Assembly: GCA_016946835.1 (NCBI GenBank)
Contig: JACVTC010000103.1
Location: 199,001 to 259,000, forward strand
Length of the DNA stretch: 60,000 nucleotides
Direction: 5' to 3'
DNA from: Neocallimastix lanati (nom. inval.)
Taxonomy: Eukaryota > Neocallimastigomycota > Neocallimastigomycetes > Neocallimastigales > Neocallimastigaceae
Position numbers and translations under genes: made by a program. The notes under the pieces were generated by a model, which worked only from the letters and a program-made list of their open reading frames with translations, had not been told where the DNA came from and searched no databases. This document shows positions 10,001 to 19,601 of the stretch, in pieces (position 1 is the stretch's first letter; the number at the start of each line of letters is the position of its first letter).

Positions 10001-12968
10001 GGATTTTAATAAAACAAATAACACACATAACAATAAACACAATATTACTTTAGAACAAAATAATTTATACGCAAAAAATAATATTAATTCAAATGTAATT
10101 TCTGAAGTAAATAATGAAATTTCAACTAATGTAAAACATAGTAACAATAATATAGTTCGTTTAAATAAAAATTATAATAAACAAAATACTAACACAGTAC
10201 TAGAAAACCAAAATATACTTCAAAAGGTCAATAACAATTCTTTAAATAATAATAATAATGATTTTATATTTACCAATATCCATGTAAACAATAAAAATAA
10301 TTTGAATCATTCATTAAAAAACGTGGTAAATAATTCTTATATTGAAAAAGGTGAATGCAGTTATTCTTATAAAAATAAACATAATTGGGCAGAAAAAGGA
10401 AAAGATGCTGAAAATCCTTCAATTACCCATAAGGAATATAGTAAAAAATCCTGTAAAAATGATATCGTTTTACCGACTCTGATTAATACTGTTAACTCAA
10501 ATATAAATGATTCCAAGCCAACCGAAAATTCCCCTGCCAGTACTCCTGTAAAAACGCTTAAAGAAAATATTGATATTTCTAAATTTAAAAATGAAAAAAA
10601 TTTTAATAATAAAAATTATTCAAAAAATGAAGAAAATTTTAATTTACAACCATTGGATAATGGTAAAATAATTAAATCTTATAATTTAAATTCAGACCCA
10701 ATAATGACGAAGAATAATAATATTATGAATAATAATTCCACTAAATTAAAATCTTTTAATACATCACGTGAATCTACAACATTTATTAATAAAGATAATA
10801 AGTTACATAAAATTAATGATAACAGTAATAAATCTATGAAACTTAAAAATTTTTCAAAAATTAATCAAAAATTTATTAATAAAATTTTTTTTCAAAATGT
10901 CAATAATAAAAATATAATTAATGATAATAATAAAATCAATACATCTGTAACAAATGATACTTTTGATAAAACATTTAAACTTTCCCTTAATAAATCTTTA
11001 AATAATGAAGATTCTGTCACTAAAAATATTAAAGATGACAATTTTAATAATAATATTATTGCTACTAATGAAAATTTACTAGATAATGTTGTTGATGATA
11101 ATCTATCAATTTACAATTATAATTGTTCAAATTTAGATGAAAATGATGTTATTCCTATTGGCGATAAAACTCCCCAGGATTCTTATTCTATTAACCATGA
11201 TTTAGGTTCTGATACTAATTACATTAATAATAATATTATTTCCATTATTTCTGACCAAGATGTAAATATGACTGATAATATGACAGGGATTAACAATCAG
11301 TCCGTACTCAAACGTCCTTTAAGTCCTGAAACTTTCTTTAATATTACTAATGATATCTCTCGGCCTAAATATGATGTTTCCAATAATGAAAAAATGGTTT
11401 TTACAATTTACTCTGATACACCTAATAGTTTTAATGAAGCTATTAATTGTCCTAATAAAAATTACTGGTATAAAGCTATACAAGATGAACTTAATAATTT
11501 ATACAATAATAATGTTATGTCCATCGTTAATTACATTCCTAAAAACAAAAATCTTATTTCGACAAAATGGGTTTTTGCTACCAAAAAAGACTCTAATAAT
11601 AATATTGTTAGATTTAAAGCTCGCCTAGTTGCTAGAGGTTTTAAACAACGTAGAGGTATTGATTATGAACTTACTTATTCTCCTACCTTAAACATTGATG
11701 GATTAAAGCTTATTATCGCTTTAGCAGCTAAGTTTAATTGGAATATCTACCAATTAGATATTAAAGCTGCGTATCTCAACGCTCCATTAGATACTGATAT
11801 TTACACTACTATTCCACTAGGTGATACTAACTTTGGGCGGGGATTCTGGAAACTCAATAAAGCACTATACGGATTAAAACAATCCGGTAGGCAATGGAAC
11901 CAAACGATTACAAAATTTTTAAATAAAAATGGATTTAAACAAATAAAATCTGAAAAGTGTATATTTAAATATTCAAAGAATAATAAAACCAAATGCATCA
12001 TAGGTTTATATGTAGACGATATGATCATAACTGGTGAAGACAAAGAAATACAAAATATAATTACAAAAATTAAAGAAAAATTTAAAATATCAAATTGTGG
12101 ACCAGCCGAATTCATACTTGGCATAAAAATTGAAAAACAAAAGAATAAATATATTATATCACAAAATAGTTTTATAAATAATATATTAGACAAATTTAAT
12201 ATAAAAGAAATGAGAAAAAGAAAAACACCATGCACAGGAGACAACACTATCTCTGAAAATAATAAACCTTTCAATAAAACAATCTACAAGAGTGCTATAG
12301 GTTCCTTAATATATCTATCAAAATGCACAAGGCCAGATATCGCATTCTCCGTGAACAAGGCTGCCAGAAAATCAGAAAAACCCACAATATCAGACTGGAA
12401 TAAAATAACAAATATTTTCAGATATATAAATAGTACTAAAGATTATAAAATTGTATATGATGGACAAGGGGAAATAATAGCATACACTGATGCCGATTTT
12501 GGAGGTGATCTAAATGACAGGAAATCTACGTCTGGTGGAATAATACTTATGGGAAACAGTCCCATATGCTGGATTTCTAAAAAACAAACATGTGTAGCTA
12601 CGTCTACAGCAGAAGCAGAATACATTAGCACATCCGAAAATATTAAAAAAATTCTATGGATCAGAAATATTTTAAAAGAATTAATAAATTATAATAAAAC
12701 AATTACCATTTTCACAGATAATTTAGCAAGTAAAATAACTATTGAAAATGGTGAAATCAATACAAAGTTAAAACACATAGATATTAGATTTCATTTTAAT
12801 AGAGATAATATAGTAAAAAGGAAAGTAAAATTAGAATACAAAGATACAAAAGAAATGTTAGCTGACGCTCTCACTAAAGATGTTAATGGTACAAAAATGA
12901 GTATATTTGCAAATAAGATTTTTAATATTAAAAAATCTAATTTGAGGGGGAGTGTTAACGTATGTTAA
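7083..12968 (+). CDS. Copia gag-pol polyprotein of element 1
   Basis: A single frame of 1961 residues makes the whole retrotransposon protein set. Domains in order are an N-terminal gag, a CCHC zinc knuckle at 284-297 and an aspartic protease with DSG at 402. The integrase has a HHCC finger (His540, His545, Cys565, Cys568) and catalytic Asp595, Asp658 and Glu688. An Asn-rich low-complexity spacer spans about 837-1416. Reverse transcriptase has YVDD at 1643-1646, and RNase H has Asp1803, Glu1846 and Asp1879. All catalytic residues looked for are present. The stop codon lies 16 bases inside the 3' LTR. Gag and pol share one frame with no frameshift or stop between them, as in copia and unlike Ty1. 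Confidence 0.95.
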   Translation: MAYQFNLAKDQRLRGVSNFATWNFLIMTAARRYGMEEFIEEDVISHLKDNNYRLNPNEESKTVKAILKIIEELQLNRGENVNYNEVFTQNRNRIIAKAEEKDSQLMLMVIQNVEEKILREVSRMKKTFTIMEKLTSKYGDKNNDTEYWLKKLRKLKANDRSQIMKMADSVNEIFGEMEDAGVNLTEREKLKYMFNILPNDFKNIIDVTLETTARQLYESIKDRISARSYLENWENTMDEHDDHDDPMDIDLIEKRYKNKNYHKGKGFVKKINRNNNKTNKNLYCHICEIRGHLTKDCKYNMKARENKKEGRQQSLYQKNHKNEEKELKSFGLVEKITSKYEESDSERDDNFEDIRPLCEPHINDALLIESINEPYNIDNDEKSVNIIERNIESNETVEWYYDSGAYEHVTNDKNLLKDYKEDFVQLRCANNTTLDFEGYGSCEFTINNYHIKLNKVLYSKKAHKNLISAIEFAKIGITSVIEPISQEKVKLTISDCDKNVIGTFLSTDFNQFKINTKSIINNQNILSLDDLGQNSLEIWHRRMGHQYIRNISKHLELHEIKIPKCKECKVVKMKHSPHNGNNPKSNKILEVIHSDISGPYNSSINDKKYFITFLDEYSWKVWLFTLKSKAEAPDIIIDFLKYLNNQFDNYKVKIFKTDGGKEYKNKKIRRYCKDNGIEKSFSPPYCPENNGKAERINQTIKNTAKTLLFWAKLSENFWEYAVRHAAYLYNMIPHEGNNNLIPDEVISGKSISLKHLRTFGCKCYYIDNMENKSNFTPKAKEGIFLGFSKKNYSYRIMDIKNKRIHHVREVECLEECPANYIYEKEGFVDPYFSFTKIDNNIVNNNNNENNHIINENIINNIENINNVLNNENNNLNENNNNIDLNNIIVNDNLNNMNMDNEDNKIEAENNLHDNNTKIIINILDNMNNNKNIDKGKENMVYNINNDDIINLNNKNNKIKTITLEKDTKTNKLLDFNKTNNTHNNKHNITLEQNNLYAKNNINSNVISEVNNEISTNVKHSNNNIVRLNKNYNKQNTNTVLENQNILQKVNNNSLNNNNNDFIFTNIHVNNKNNLNHSLKNVVNNSYIEKGECSYSYKNKHNWAEKGKDAENPSITHKEYSKKSCKNDIVLPTLINTVNSNINDSKPTENSPASTPVKTLKENIDISKFKNEKNFNNKNYSKNEENFNLQPLDNGKIIKSYNLNSDPIMTKNNNIMNNNSTKLKSFNTSRESTTFINKDNKLHKINDNSNKSMKLKNFSKINQKFINKIFFQNVNNKNIINDNNKINTSVTNDTFDKTFKLSLNKSLNNEDSVTKNIKDDNFNNNIIATNENLLDNVVDDNLSIYNYNCSNLDENDVIPIGDKTPQDSYSINHDLGSDTNYINNNIISIISDQDVNMTDNMTGINNQSVLKRPLSPETFFNITNDISRPKYDVSNNEKMVFTIYSDTPNSFNEAINCPNKNYWYKAIQDELNNLYNNNVMSIVNYIPKNKNLISTKWVFATKKDSNNNIVRFKARLVARGFKQRRGIDYELTYSPTLNIDGLKLIIALAAKFNWNIYQLDIKAAYLNAPLDTDIYTTIPLGDTNFGRGFWKLNKALYGLKQSGRQWNQTITKFLNKNGFKQIKSEKCIFKYSKNNKTKCIIGLYVDDMIITGEDKEIQNIITKIKEKFKISNCGPAEFILGIKIEKQKNKYIISQNSFINNILDKFNIKEMRKRKTPCTGDNTISENNKPFNKTIYKSAIGSLIYLSKCTRPDIAFSVNKAARKSEKPTISDWNKITNIFRYINSTKDYKIVYDGQGEIIAYTDADFGGDLNDRKSTSGGIILMGNSPICWISKKQTCVATSTAEAEYISTSENIKKILWIRNILKELINYNKTITIFTDNLASKITIENGEINTKLKHIDIRFHFNRDNIVKRKVKLEYKDTKEMLADALTKDVNGTKMSIFANKIFNIKKSNLRGSVNVC
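12941..12952 (+). promoter_or_regulatory. Polypurine tract of element 1
   Basis: TTTGAGGGGGAG abuts the 3' LTR. The identical 12 bases abut the 3' LTR of element 2. The tract lies inside the end of the gag-pol frame. Confidence 0.85.
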
Positions 12969-13199
12969 TTTTATTAATATAAAGTTATAGTCTAGCTTAA
13001 GTTTAATAAAATATTAAATTAAATTATATTAAATATATTGTAATTACAAATTAAAATATAAATTAGTATGTATCTAGAACAAGCCACAATTAAATATAAA
13101 AACATGTAATTTTATCTGTACTTTAAATCTTTGTTAACCATTTATATAACACTTGCGTTATATATCTAATTATTAATAAATAAATATTAAACAATAATA
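12953..13199 (+). repeat. 3' LTR of copia element 1
   Basis: Identical by eye to the 5' LTR over its full 247 bases. It is followed by the ATTAT duplication and the continuation of the microsatellite. Confidence 0.93.
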
Positions 13200-13241
13200 A
13201 TTATTATTATTATTATTAATTATTATTATTATTATTATTAT
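13200..13241 (+). repeat. (ATT)n microsatellite between the two copia elements
   Basis: Only 42 bases of ATT repeat separate the 3' ends of the two elements. It carries the right target duplication of element 1 (13200-13204) and the left one of element 2 (13237-13241), both ATTAT. Confidence 0.9.
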
Positions 13242-13561
13242 TGTTAGCTTTATTAAATTTAGATCTATAATAATATTCCTTATGGAATATGGTATACAAG
13301 GGAAATAAGTGTATGATCTATCTTTCAGCTTTAAATAAGTAATAAAGTCACATGTTACTACATGCGTTTTCCATAACATAAAATAAATTAAAAATTAATT
13401 AAATAAATATTAAAAGATAATTAACATAGATTTATACAAGACGATAGATCATAATACATTTAAGTAATCATTAAATATAAATAAATAAATACACATAAAT
13501 ATAAATAAATACTATAAATAAATAAATTAAATATATAGTTAAATTATGAGTGCAGTCAACA
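13242..13561 (-). repeat. 3' LTR of copia element 2
   Basis: In element orientation the LTR starts TGTTGACTGCACTC and ends AAGCTAACA. The polypurine tract CTCCCCCTCAAA (plus strand) follows directly at 13562-13573. Confidence 0.93.
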
Positions 13562-13573
13562 CTCCCCCTCAAA
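13562..13573 (-). promoter_or_regulatory. Polypurine tract of element 2
   Basis: TTTGAGGGGGAG on the minus strand, directly next to the 3' LTR and identical to the tract of element 1. Confidence 0.85.
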
Positions 13574-13581
13574 TAATATTT

Positions 13582-16500
13582 TTATATAAAAATGTTGTTT
13601 GTAAATTTTTGTATCTTTGGTCCATTTGAGTCCTTGGTTAATATGTCCGCTAGCATGTTTTCAGTATCAATATATTCTAATTTTACTTTCTTCTTTGCAA
13701 TATTGTCCCTGTTGAAATGATATCTTACACTTATATGCTTTAATTTTGTATTTATTTCTCCGTTCTCCATTATTTTCTTACTTGCTTGATTATCTGTATA
13801 GATTTTAACAGTTATCCATTTGTTTAAAATTTCTTTTATTATATTTCTAATCCATAATATTTTCTTTATATTTTCGGAAGTGCTTATGTACTTTGCTTCA
13901 GCAGTAGACGTAGCAACACTTGTTTGTTTCTTGGACAACCAGCATATCGGACTTGTTCCCATAAGTATTATTCCTCCTGAGGTAGATTTTCTATCTTCCA
14001 AACAGCCGGCAAAGTCAGAGTCGGTATATGCAACAAGCTCCCCCTTTCCATTATATTCTATCTTAAATTCTTTGGTACTATTAATATATTTTAGAATATT
14101 TATTATTTTGTTCCAATCCGATATAGTTGGATTTTCACATTTTCTTGAAGCTTTATTTACAGCGAAAGCTATGTCAGGTCTAGTACATTTCGAAAGGTAT
14201 ATTAAGGAACCTATTGCGCTTTTGTAGATTGTTTTATCGAAAGGTTTATTGTTTTCTGATATTTTATTATCACTAGTACATGGTGTTTTTCTTTTCTTTG
14301 TATTATCAATTTTAAATTTATATAACATATTATTTATAAAATTTTTTTGTGAAATAATATATGAATTATTTTCTTTCTTTACTTCAATTCCTAATATGTA
14401 TTCAATTGGATCACATTTAGATATTTTAAATTTTGATTTTATTTTATTTATTATTTGTTTAATGTATTCGTTTTCTCCAGCGATGACCATGTCGTCCACG
14501 TACAAGCCGATAATGCATTTTGTTATATTATTTTTTGTACATTTGAAAATACATTGTTCGGATTTAATTTGAATGAACTCATTTTTTATTAGGAATTTTC
14601 TAATGGTATTATACCATTGTCTACCAGATTGCTTAAGGCCATACAAAGCTTTGTTGAGCTTCCAATATCCCCGCCCAAAGCGCGTATCGCCTTTAGGAAT
14701 AGTAGTATAAATATCTTTATCAAGCGGAGCATTAAGGTAAGCGGCCTTTATATCTAGCTGGAAAATATTCCACTTAAGAGCAGCAGAAATAGCGAATATT
14801 AATTTAAGACCATCAATGTTTAGAGTAGGAGAATAAGTTAATTCATAATCGATTCCCCATTTTTGTTTAAATCCACGAGCAACTAAACGAGCTTTATATT
14901 TATAAATATTATTATTTGAATCATGTTTAGTGTTGAAAACCCATTTTGTGGTAATGATGTTCTTGTTTTTAGGTACATTTTTAACAAAAGTCATAATATT
15001 ATTAGAATAAAGGTTATTAAGTTCATCATTAATAGCCTCAATCCAGTTATTTTTGTCTTCACTGTTTATTGCTTCTTCATACGTATTAGGAATGTGACAA
15101 AATATAGAAGCAATAATAATGTCGTTGATTTGGTCTAGTTTTCTACGAGAACTAATATTAGTAGGTGCAGTCTCTTTATATTTTGGACTAAGTGGTCTTT
15201 TATGGATATTGCCATATTCTGTATTGGCTACAATGTCATCCATAATTTCATCTTTATTAAAATCAATAACACTTGATGCATCTATAAGAGATTTGTGGGC
15301 ATAATTTTCTTTGTTTACTATATTATTGTTGCTAAATTTATTATTTATTTCGTTATTATTAGTAAGTGAAATTTCGTCTGATTTTTGAGAAATTTGGTTG
15401 GTTGAAGAATCGGTTATTAAAGGTAAATTCTGATTAAAATTATATGGAAGAGTTATATTTTTAAGATTTTCCATTACCGTATTTTTATTATCTGAAGGAA
15501 TATTATTGATATCTATTGTAGGAGTGGAGAAATTATAGTTTTTCTTCATAGAGTCGCTGGATTTTGAATTTTGTTGAATTAATTTATTATTTTTCGATAA
15601 AAAATTTTTATTAATAAAATTTTGATCATTTTTTGGAAAATTTTTGATATTCATTGATTTATTTGAATTATTAATAGATTTATGTGAATCATTATTGTTG
15701 TCATATGTAATATGTGATTCATTAGTGTTATTTGAAATTATTGAATTATTTGAAAATTTTTTGATATGATATGAATGTGATTTTGCTTCAGCCAATAGAT
15801 TTTCTTGAATTTTTTCATCATTTTTTGAAAAATTTTTATTATTAAAATTTTTTTTCATATTATTATTATTTATTGTAAAATTCTGTAAATTTTGGCTTGA
15901 TTTTTCATTATTTAAAAATATTTTATTTTTATCAAAATTTTCAAATTCGGTTATTTTTTCTTTTCCTTTGTTCCTGCTGGAAGTTGAGGCGGCGTAAGCA
16001 GGATCTTCTGGTTTATATTTTTCAATAATGTTAGAATTAAAATTGGTATTCTTAGTATTATTTCTAAACTTTTTATTATAATTTTTATTTATTATTTCTA
16101 AATTTCTATTTATCTCATTCAAATAATTATTTTCAGAATTATTTTTGTCAACATTGTTGAAATTGAATTTCAATTTAAATTCACAATTATTTTTATTTTT
16201 AATTTCAGGATTAATTTTAGAATTAATTTCAACATCTTTATTTAAATTATGGTTATTTTTCTGGTTTATATCTTTATTATCAAATTCTTGATTTTCTTCA
16301 TTTAACGATATATTATTGACATGCTTATTTTTAATGTAATTACTTTTATGTTCTGTATTAGTAGTCCTTTCATTATTAATATTTTCATTTAAACTGTTTT
16401 CTTCATTTAAGATGTTTCTTCCATTAAAATTATTTTCATTGTTCATATTATTATCTTCATTTATATTATTATCTTCATTTATATTATTGTCTTCTGGATT

Positions 16501-19206
16501 CCTATCTTTTCTATTGTTGTCTTTCATAAATGAGAAGTAAGAGTCTTTATAATTGCTTGTTTCGTATTTGTGTTTACTAGGCTCTTCTTCAACGAATTCT
16601 ACATCGTTAGTATAATGTATTTTATTATTTTCAATATCCATGATAATATATGAATATTTTTTATCATCAAATCCCAAGAATACGCCCTTCTTAGCATTTG
16701 GTAAAAATTTTGATTTGTGTTGTGTATCATCCCTGTAATAACACACACAACCAAAGGTTTTTAAATGTTTTAACTCTACCTTTTTGTTGTAAAATACTTC
16801 ATTGGGTATTAAAAATTTATTTCCTGAATGGGGAATTAAGTTATATATGTAGCATGCCTGTTTTATGGCGAAATTCCAAAAGTTTTCTGATAATTCTGCC
16901 CAATATAGAAGAGTTTTAGCTGAATTTCTAAGAGTTCTGTTTATTCTTTCAGCTTTTCCATTAACTTCAGGACAACCTGGAGGAGAATAGGTTTTTTCTA
17001 TTCCATTTTCTTTACAGTATTTATTAACTGTTTTATTTTTAAATTCCTTTCCTCCATCTGATTTAAATATTTTAATATTATATTCTTCAAATTGGTTATT
17101 TAAGTACTTGAAGAATTCCACAATTAATTCGGGAGCTTCGGCTTTAGATTTTAAAGTATATATCCATACTTTTCTTGAGAATTCATCCATGAATGTAATA
17201 AAGTATTTTTTATTATTGATAGATGAATTGTATGGACCTGAAATGTCTGAATGTATTATTTCTAATATTTTCGTAGCTTTCGGTGTTTTTCCTCCGTGTG
17301 ATTTCCTTGACATTTTAGCTACTTTACATTCTATGCATTTAGGAGTTTTTATTTGGTGTAAACTTAGATATTTGTTTATGTTTTCTAGGTAATAATGACC
17401 TAGTCTTCTATGCCAAATTTCAAGGCTTTTTTCATCAACTTCGTTTAAAGCCATAATATTTTTATCCTTTTCTTCAAAGTTTTTATTAATCTTGTAAGTA
17501 TTTACTAAGAATTGATTATCATTTGTAGAATAATAAGTTCCTATATATACATTATTTGGACCCCATAAGTTAAATCTACCACGTGTATAATCATCAGTGT
17601 CAATAATGACTCTATATCCTATTTTGGCCAGTTCTATTCCACTAATAAGATTTTTAGTTGCAGGTTTTGAATATAATACCTTGTCTAGTCGTACATATAT
17701 TCCATTAATGTAACATTCGTAAGTACCATATCCTTCGAAGCTACACATTGTCCCATTGGCACATCTTAACTTTATTTTGCAGTGAATAAAATTATTTAGC
17801 AAATTAAAATCATTAGTTATATGTTCTCCAGCACCAGTATCATATAACCATTCACTAGTCTTATCATTTTCTTCATAATAATTGATGTTGTTTACATATA
17901 ATTCCTCTTTTTTATTAGGAATTGTTATCTCCTTTGGAATAATAGAACTATCATTCACGTATTCAATTAATCCAGAAAATTTAACCTTATTGTTAATGTT
18001 TATTTCTTCTTGTTTTTCTATCAGTGCCCTTGCGTCTTCAAAATCAAAATTATCGTCATAACTACTGGCACTGTCTGGATCAGAAATTTTACTTATTAAA
18101 TGTAAAGACTTCTTTGGATGATCATTTAATGTGGTCTTTACTTGAAGCTTTTCTTGCCTCCCTTTATTATGATTTGACTTCGTCTTCATATTATATATGC
18201 AGTTTCTGGTAGAGTGTCCTTTAACTTCACAAATGTGACAATATGATTTATTATTATTGTCTTTGTTACTATTATCTTTATTATTATTGTTATATTGGTT
18301 ACCATTTTGCTTTCCTCTTTTCTTAGAGTTAGAGCTTTTGTTATTATGGTTGTTGTGTTCACTTTTCTTTGAGGAATTACTAGTTCTTCTTCCTCTACTG
18401 ATAAAATCTAGATCCATTGGATCATCTTTTTCAATGGTTTTGTTATCTTCCCAATTTTCTAGGTAAGATTTTGCATAAATAAAACTTTTGAGATTATTAA
18501 TATATACATTAGGGTCACTATTCAAATTAATTTGAATGATATTTTTATAATCATCCGGTAGTACGTTATAGAGATATTTTAATTTTTCCTTATCAGTGAT
18601 CTCCACATGTTGTTCTTCCATATCATCGAAAGTTTCTTTCATAAGTTCTAGCTTTTCGATGATTTGATTTCTATCTCTGGCTTTAATACTTCTTAACCTT
18701 TTAAGCCAGTATTCCATATCAGCATTTGAATTTCCATATTTTGATTTGAGTCTTTCCATTATACGGAAACCATTATTAAGTCTGCTGATTTCTCTTAAAA
18801 CAGAATCATCGACATTCTTACTGATCATGAGTATCATGTCAGCATCGATCCTTTCTGCTTCCTCAACTAATCTGATATGATTAAGAGGATTACCAAAAAA
18901 GTTAGTTAGCTGAGTATTGATATCAACGTCATTGTTTCGATTAACCTCAGCATTATTGTTTCGAATAGGTGCGGCAGGAGCTTGCGGCAACATTTTGGTA
19001 ATTAATTTAGTAATTACCTTGTTGATAACATCGTTGACATTGGGGTTGTAATCAAAACCTACATCATTAAGTTTTCCAACGACGTCGACTTCCATGAATT
19101 CCTTAATACCTTGACGTTTAGCGGCATTGTCAATAAGGAATTTCCACTCATTAAAGTTGGATTTTCCATGGAGGCGTTGGTCCTTAGCTAAGTTAAAGTC
19201 TTGCAT
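13582..19206 (-). CDS. Copia gag-pol polyprotein of element 2, RNase H Glu replaced by Lys
   Basis: A single frame of 1874 residues with the same order as element 1. It has gag (start MQDFNLAKDQRLHG), a CCHC knuckle CHICEVKGHSTRNC at 323-336 and a protease with DTG at 456. The integrase has an HRRLGH finger and a DDE core. An Asn-rich spacer of several hundred residues precedes reverse transcriptase (YVDD at 1569-1572) and RNase H. In the RNase H motif STAEAEY of element 1 this copy reads STAEAKY: Lys1772 (AAG) stands where the second Glu, probably a catalytic metal ligand, is expected. A single G-to-A transition explains it. The frame is otherwise intact, so the copy may be newly inserted but unable to complete reverse transcription on its own. 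Confidence 0.93.
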   Translation of the reverse strand: MQDFNLAKDQRLHGKSNFNEWKFLIDNAAKRQGIKEFMEVDVVGKLNDVGFDYNPNVNDVINKVITKLITKMLPQAPAAPIRNNNAEVNRNNDVDINTQLTNFFGNPLNHIRLVEEAERIDADMILMISKNVDDSVLREISRLNNGFRIMERLKSKYGNSNADMEYWLKRLRSIKARDRNQIIEKLELMKETFDDMEEQHVEITDKEKLKYLYNVLPDDYKNIIQINLNSDPNVYINNLKSFIYAKSYLENWEDNKTIEKDDPMDLDFISRGRRTSNSSKKSEHNNHNNKSSNSKKRGKQNGNQYNNNNKDNSNKDNNNKSYCHICEVKGHSTRNCIYNMKTKSNHNKGRQEKLQVKTTLNDHPKKSLHLISKISDPDSASSYDDNFDFEDARALIEKQEEININNKVKFSGLIEYVNDSSIIPKEITIPNKKEELYVNNINYYEENDKTSEWLYDTGAGEHITNDFNLLNNFIHCKIKLRCANGTMCSFEGYGTYECYINGIYVRLDKVLYSKPATKNLISGIELAKIGYRVIIDTDDYTRGRFNLWGPNNVYIGTYYSTNDNQFLVNTYKINKNFEEKDKNIMALNEVDEKSLEIWHRRLGHYYLENINKYLSLHQIKTPKCIECKVAKMSRKSHGGKTPKATKILEIIHSDISGPYNSSINNKKYFITFMDEFSRKVWIYTLKSKAEAPELIVEFFKYLNNQFEEYNIKIFKSDGGKEFKNKTVNKYCKENGIEKTYSPPGCPEVNGKAERINRTLRNSAKTLLYWAELSENFWNFAIKQACYIYNLIPHSGNKFLIPNEVFYNKKVELKHLKTFGCVCYYRDDTQHKSKFLPNAKKGVFLGFDDKKYSYIIMDIENNKIHYTNDVEFVEEEPSKHKYETSNYKDSYFSFMKDNNRKDRNPEDNNINEDNNINEDNNMNNENNFNGRNILNEENSLNENINNERTTNTEHKSNYIKNKHVNNISLNEENQEFDNKDINQKNNHNLNKDVEINSKINPEIKNKNNCEFKLKFNFNNVDKNNSENNYLNEINRNLEIINKNYNKKFRNNTKNTNFNSNIIEKYKPEDPAYAASTSSRNKGKEKITEFENFDKNKIFLNNEKSSQNLQNFTINNNNMKKNFNNKNFSKNDEKIQENLLAEAKSHSYHIKKFSNNSIISNNTNESHITYDNNNDSHKSINNSNKSMNIKNFPKNDQNFINKNFLSKNNKLIQQNSKSSDSMKKNYNFSTPTIDINNIPSDNKNTVMENLKNITLPYNFNQNLPLITDSSTNQISQKSDEISLTNNNEINNKFSNNNIVNKENYAHKSLIDASSVIDFNKDEIMDDIVANTEYGNIHKRPLSPKYKETAPTNISSRRKLDQINDIIIASIFCHIPNTYEEAINSEDKNNWIEAINDELNNLYSNNIMTFVKNVPKNKNIITTKWVFNTKHDSNNNIYKYKARLVARGFKQKWGIDYELTYSPTLNIDGLKLIFAISAALKWNIFQLDIKAAYLNAPLDKDIYTTIPKGDTRFGRGYWKLNKALYGLKQSGRQWYNTIRKFLIKNEFIQIKSEQCIFKCTKNNITKCIIGLYVDDMVIAGENEYIKQIINKIKSKFKISKCDPIEYILGIEVKKENNSYIISQKNFINNMLYKFKIDNTKKRKTPCTSDNKISENNKPFDKTIYKSAIGSLIYLSKCTRPDIAFAVNKASRKCENPTISDWNKIINILKYINSTKEFKIEYNGKGELVAYTDSDFAGCLEDRKSTSGGIILMGTSPICWLSKKQTSVATSTAEAKYISTSENIKKILWIRNIIKEILNKWITVKIYTDNQASKKIMENGEINTKLKHISVRYHFNRDNIAKKKVKLEYIDTENMLADILTKDSNGPKIQKFTNNIFI

Positions 19207-19265
19207 GATTTCGGAGCGGTGAAGCGAATTAATTAAGTACTTTTAATAATAAATAATATGAGTCA

Positions 19266-19281
19266 ACTGAGACTCTTAATC
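19266..19281 (-). promoter_or_regulatory. Primer-binding site of element 2, half-tRNA-Lys(CUU) type
   Basis: On the minus strand GATTAAGAGTCTCAGT follows the LTR directly, the same 16 bases as in element 1. After these the leaders diverge: element 1 keeps TACTCTA, which would extend pairing toward a tRNA D-stem, while element 2 does not. Confidence 0.65.
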
Positions 19282-19601
19282 TGTTAGCTTTATTAAATTT
19301 AGATCTATAATAATATTCCTTATGGAATATGGTATACAAGGGAAATAAGTGTATGATCTATCTTTCAGCTTTAAATAAGTAATAAAGTCACATGTTACTA
19401 CATGCGTTTTCCATAACATAAAATAAATTAAAAATTAATTAAATAAATATTAAAAGATAATTAACATAGATTTATACAAGACGATAGATCATAATACATT
19501 TAAGTAATCATTAAATATAAATAAATAAATACACATAAATATAAATAAATACTATAAATAAATAAATTAAATATATAGTTAAATTATGAGTGCAGTCAAC
19601 A
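19282..19601 (-). repeat. 5' LTR of copia element 2
   Basis: Same 320 bases as 13242-13561 with no difference noticed. It should hold the promoter of the element; no single TATA element stands out in this AT-rich sequence. Confidence 0.93.

Larger units (their letters stand above)
6762..13199 (+). mobile_element. Full-length Ty1/copia LTR retrotransposon (element 1)
   Basis: A complete element with two LTRs of 247 bases (6762-7008 and 12953-13199) that read identical by eye. The LTRs start TG and end TA, so the terminal dinucleotide is non-canonical. The 5-base target duplication is ATTAT (6757-6761 and 13200-13204). A primer-binding site directly follows the 5' LTR and the polypurine tract TTTGAGGGGGAG directly precedes the 3' LTR. 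One uninterrupted gag-pol frame fills the interior. Identical LTRs and an intact frame indicate a recent insertion and possible activity. Confidence 0.95.
13242..19601 (-). mobile_element. Full-length Ty1/copia LTR retrotransposon (element 2)
   Basis: A complete element in the opposite orientation to element 1. The LTRs are 320 bases each (13242-13561 and 19282-19601), identical by eye, with canonical ends TGTT and AACA. The target duplication is ATTAT (13237-13241 and 19602-19606). The primer-binding site is at 19266-19281 and the polypurine tract at 13562-13573. Its LTR sequence is unrelated to that of element 1, but gag-pol is homologous throughout. The insertion is recent by LTR identity. 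Confidence 0.95.

Noticed and set aside
13173-13379. Minus-strand frame of 68 residues
   Set aside because: Spans the microsatellite and the ends of both copia elements; low complexity.
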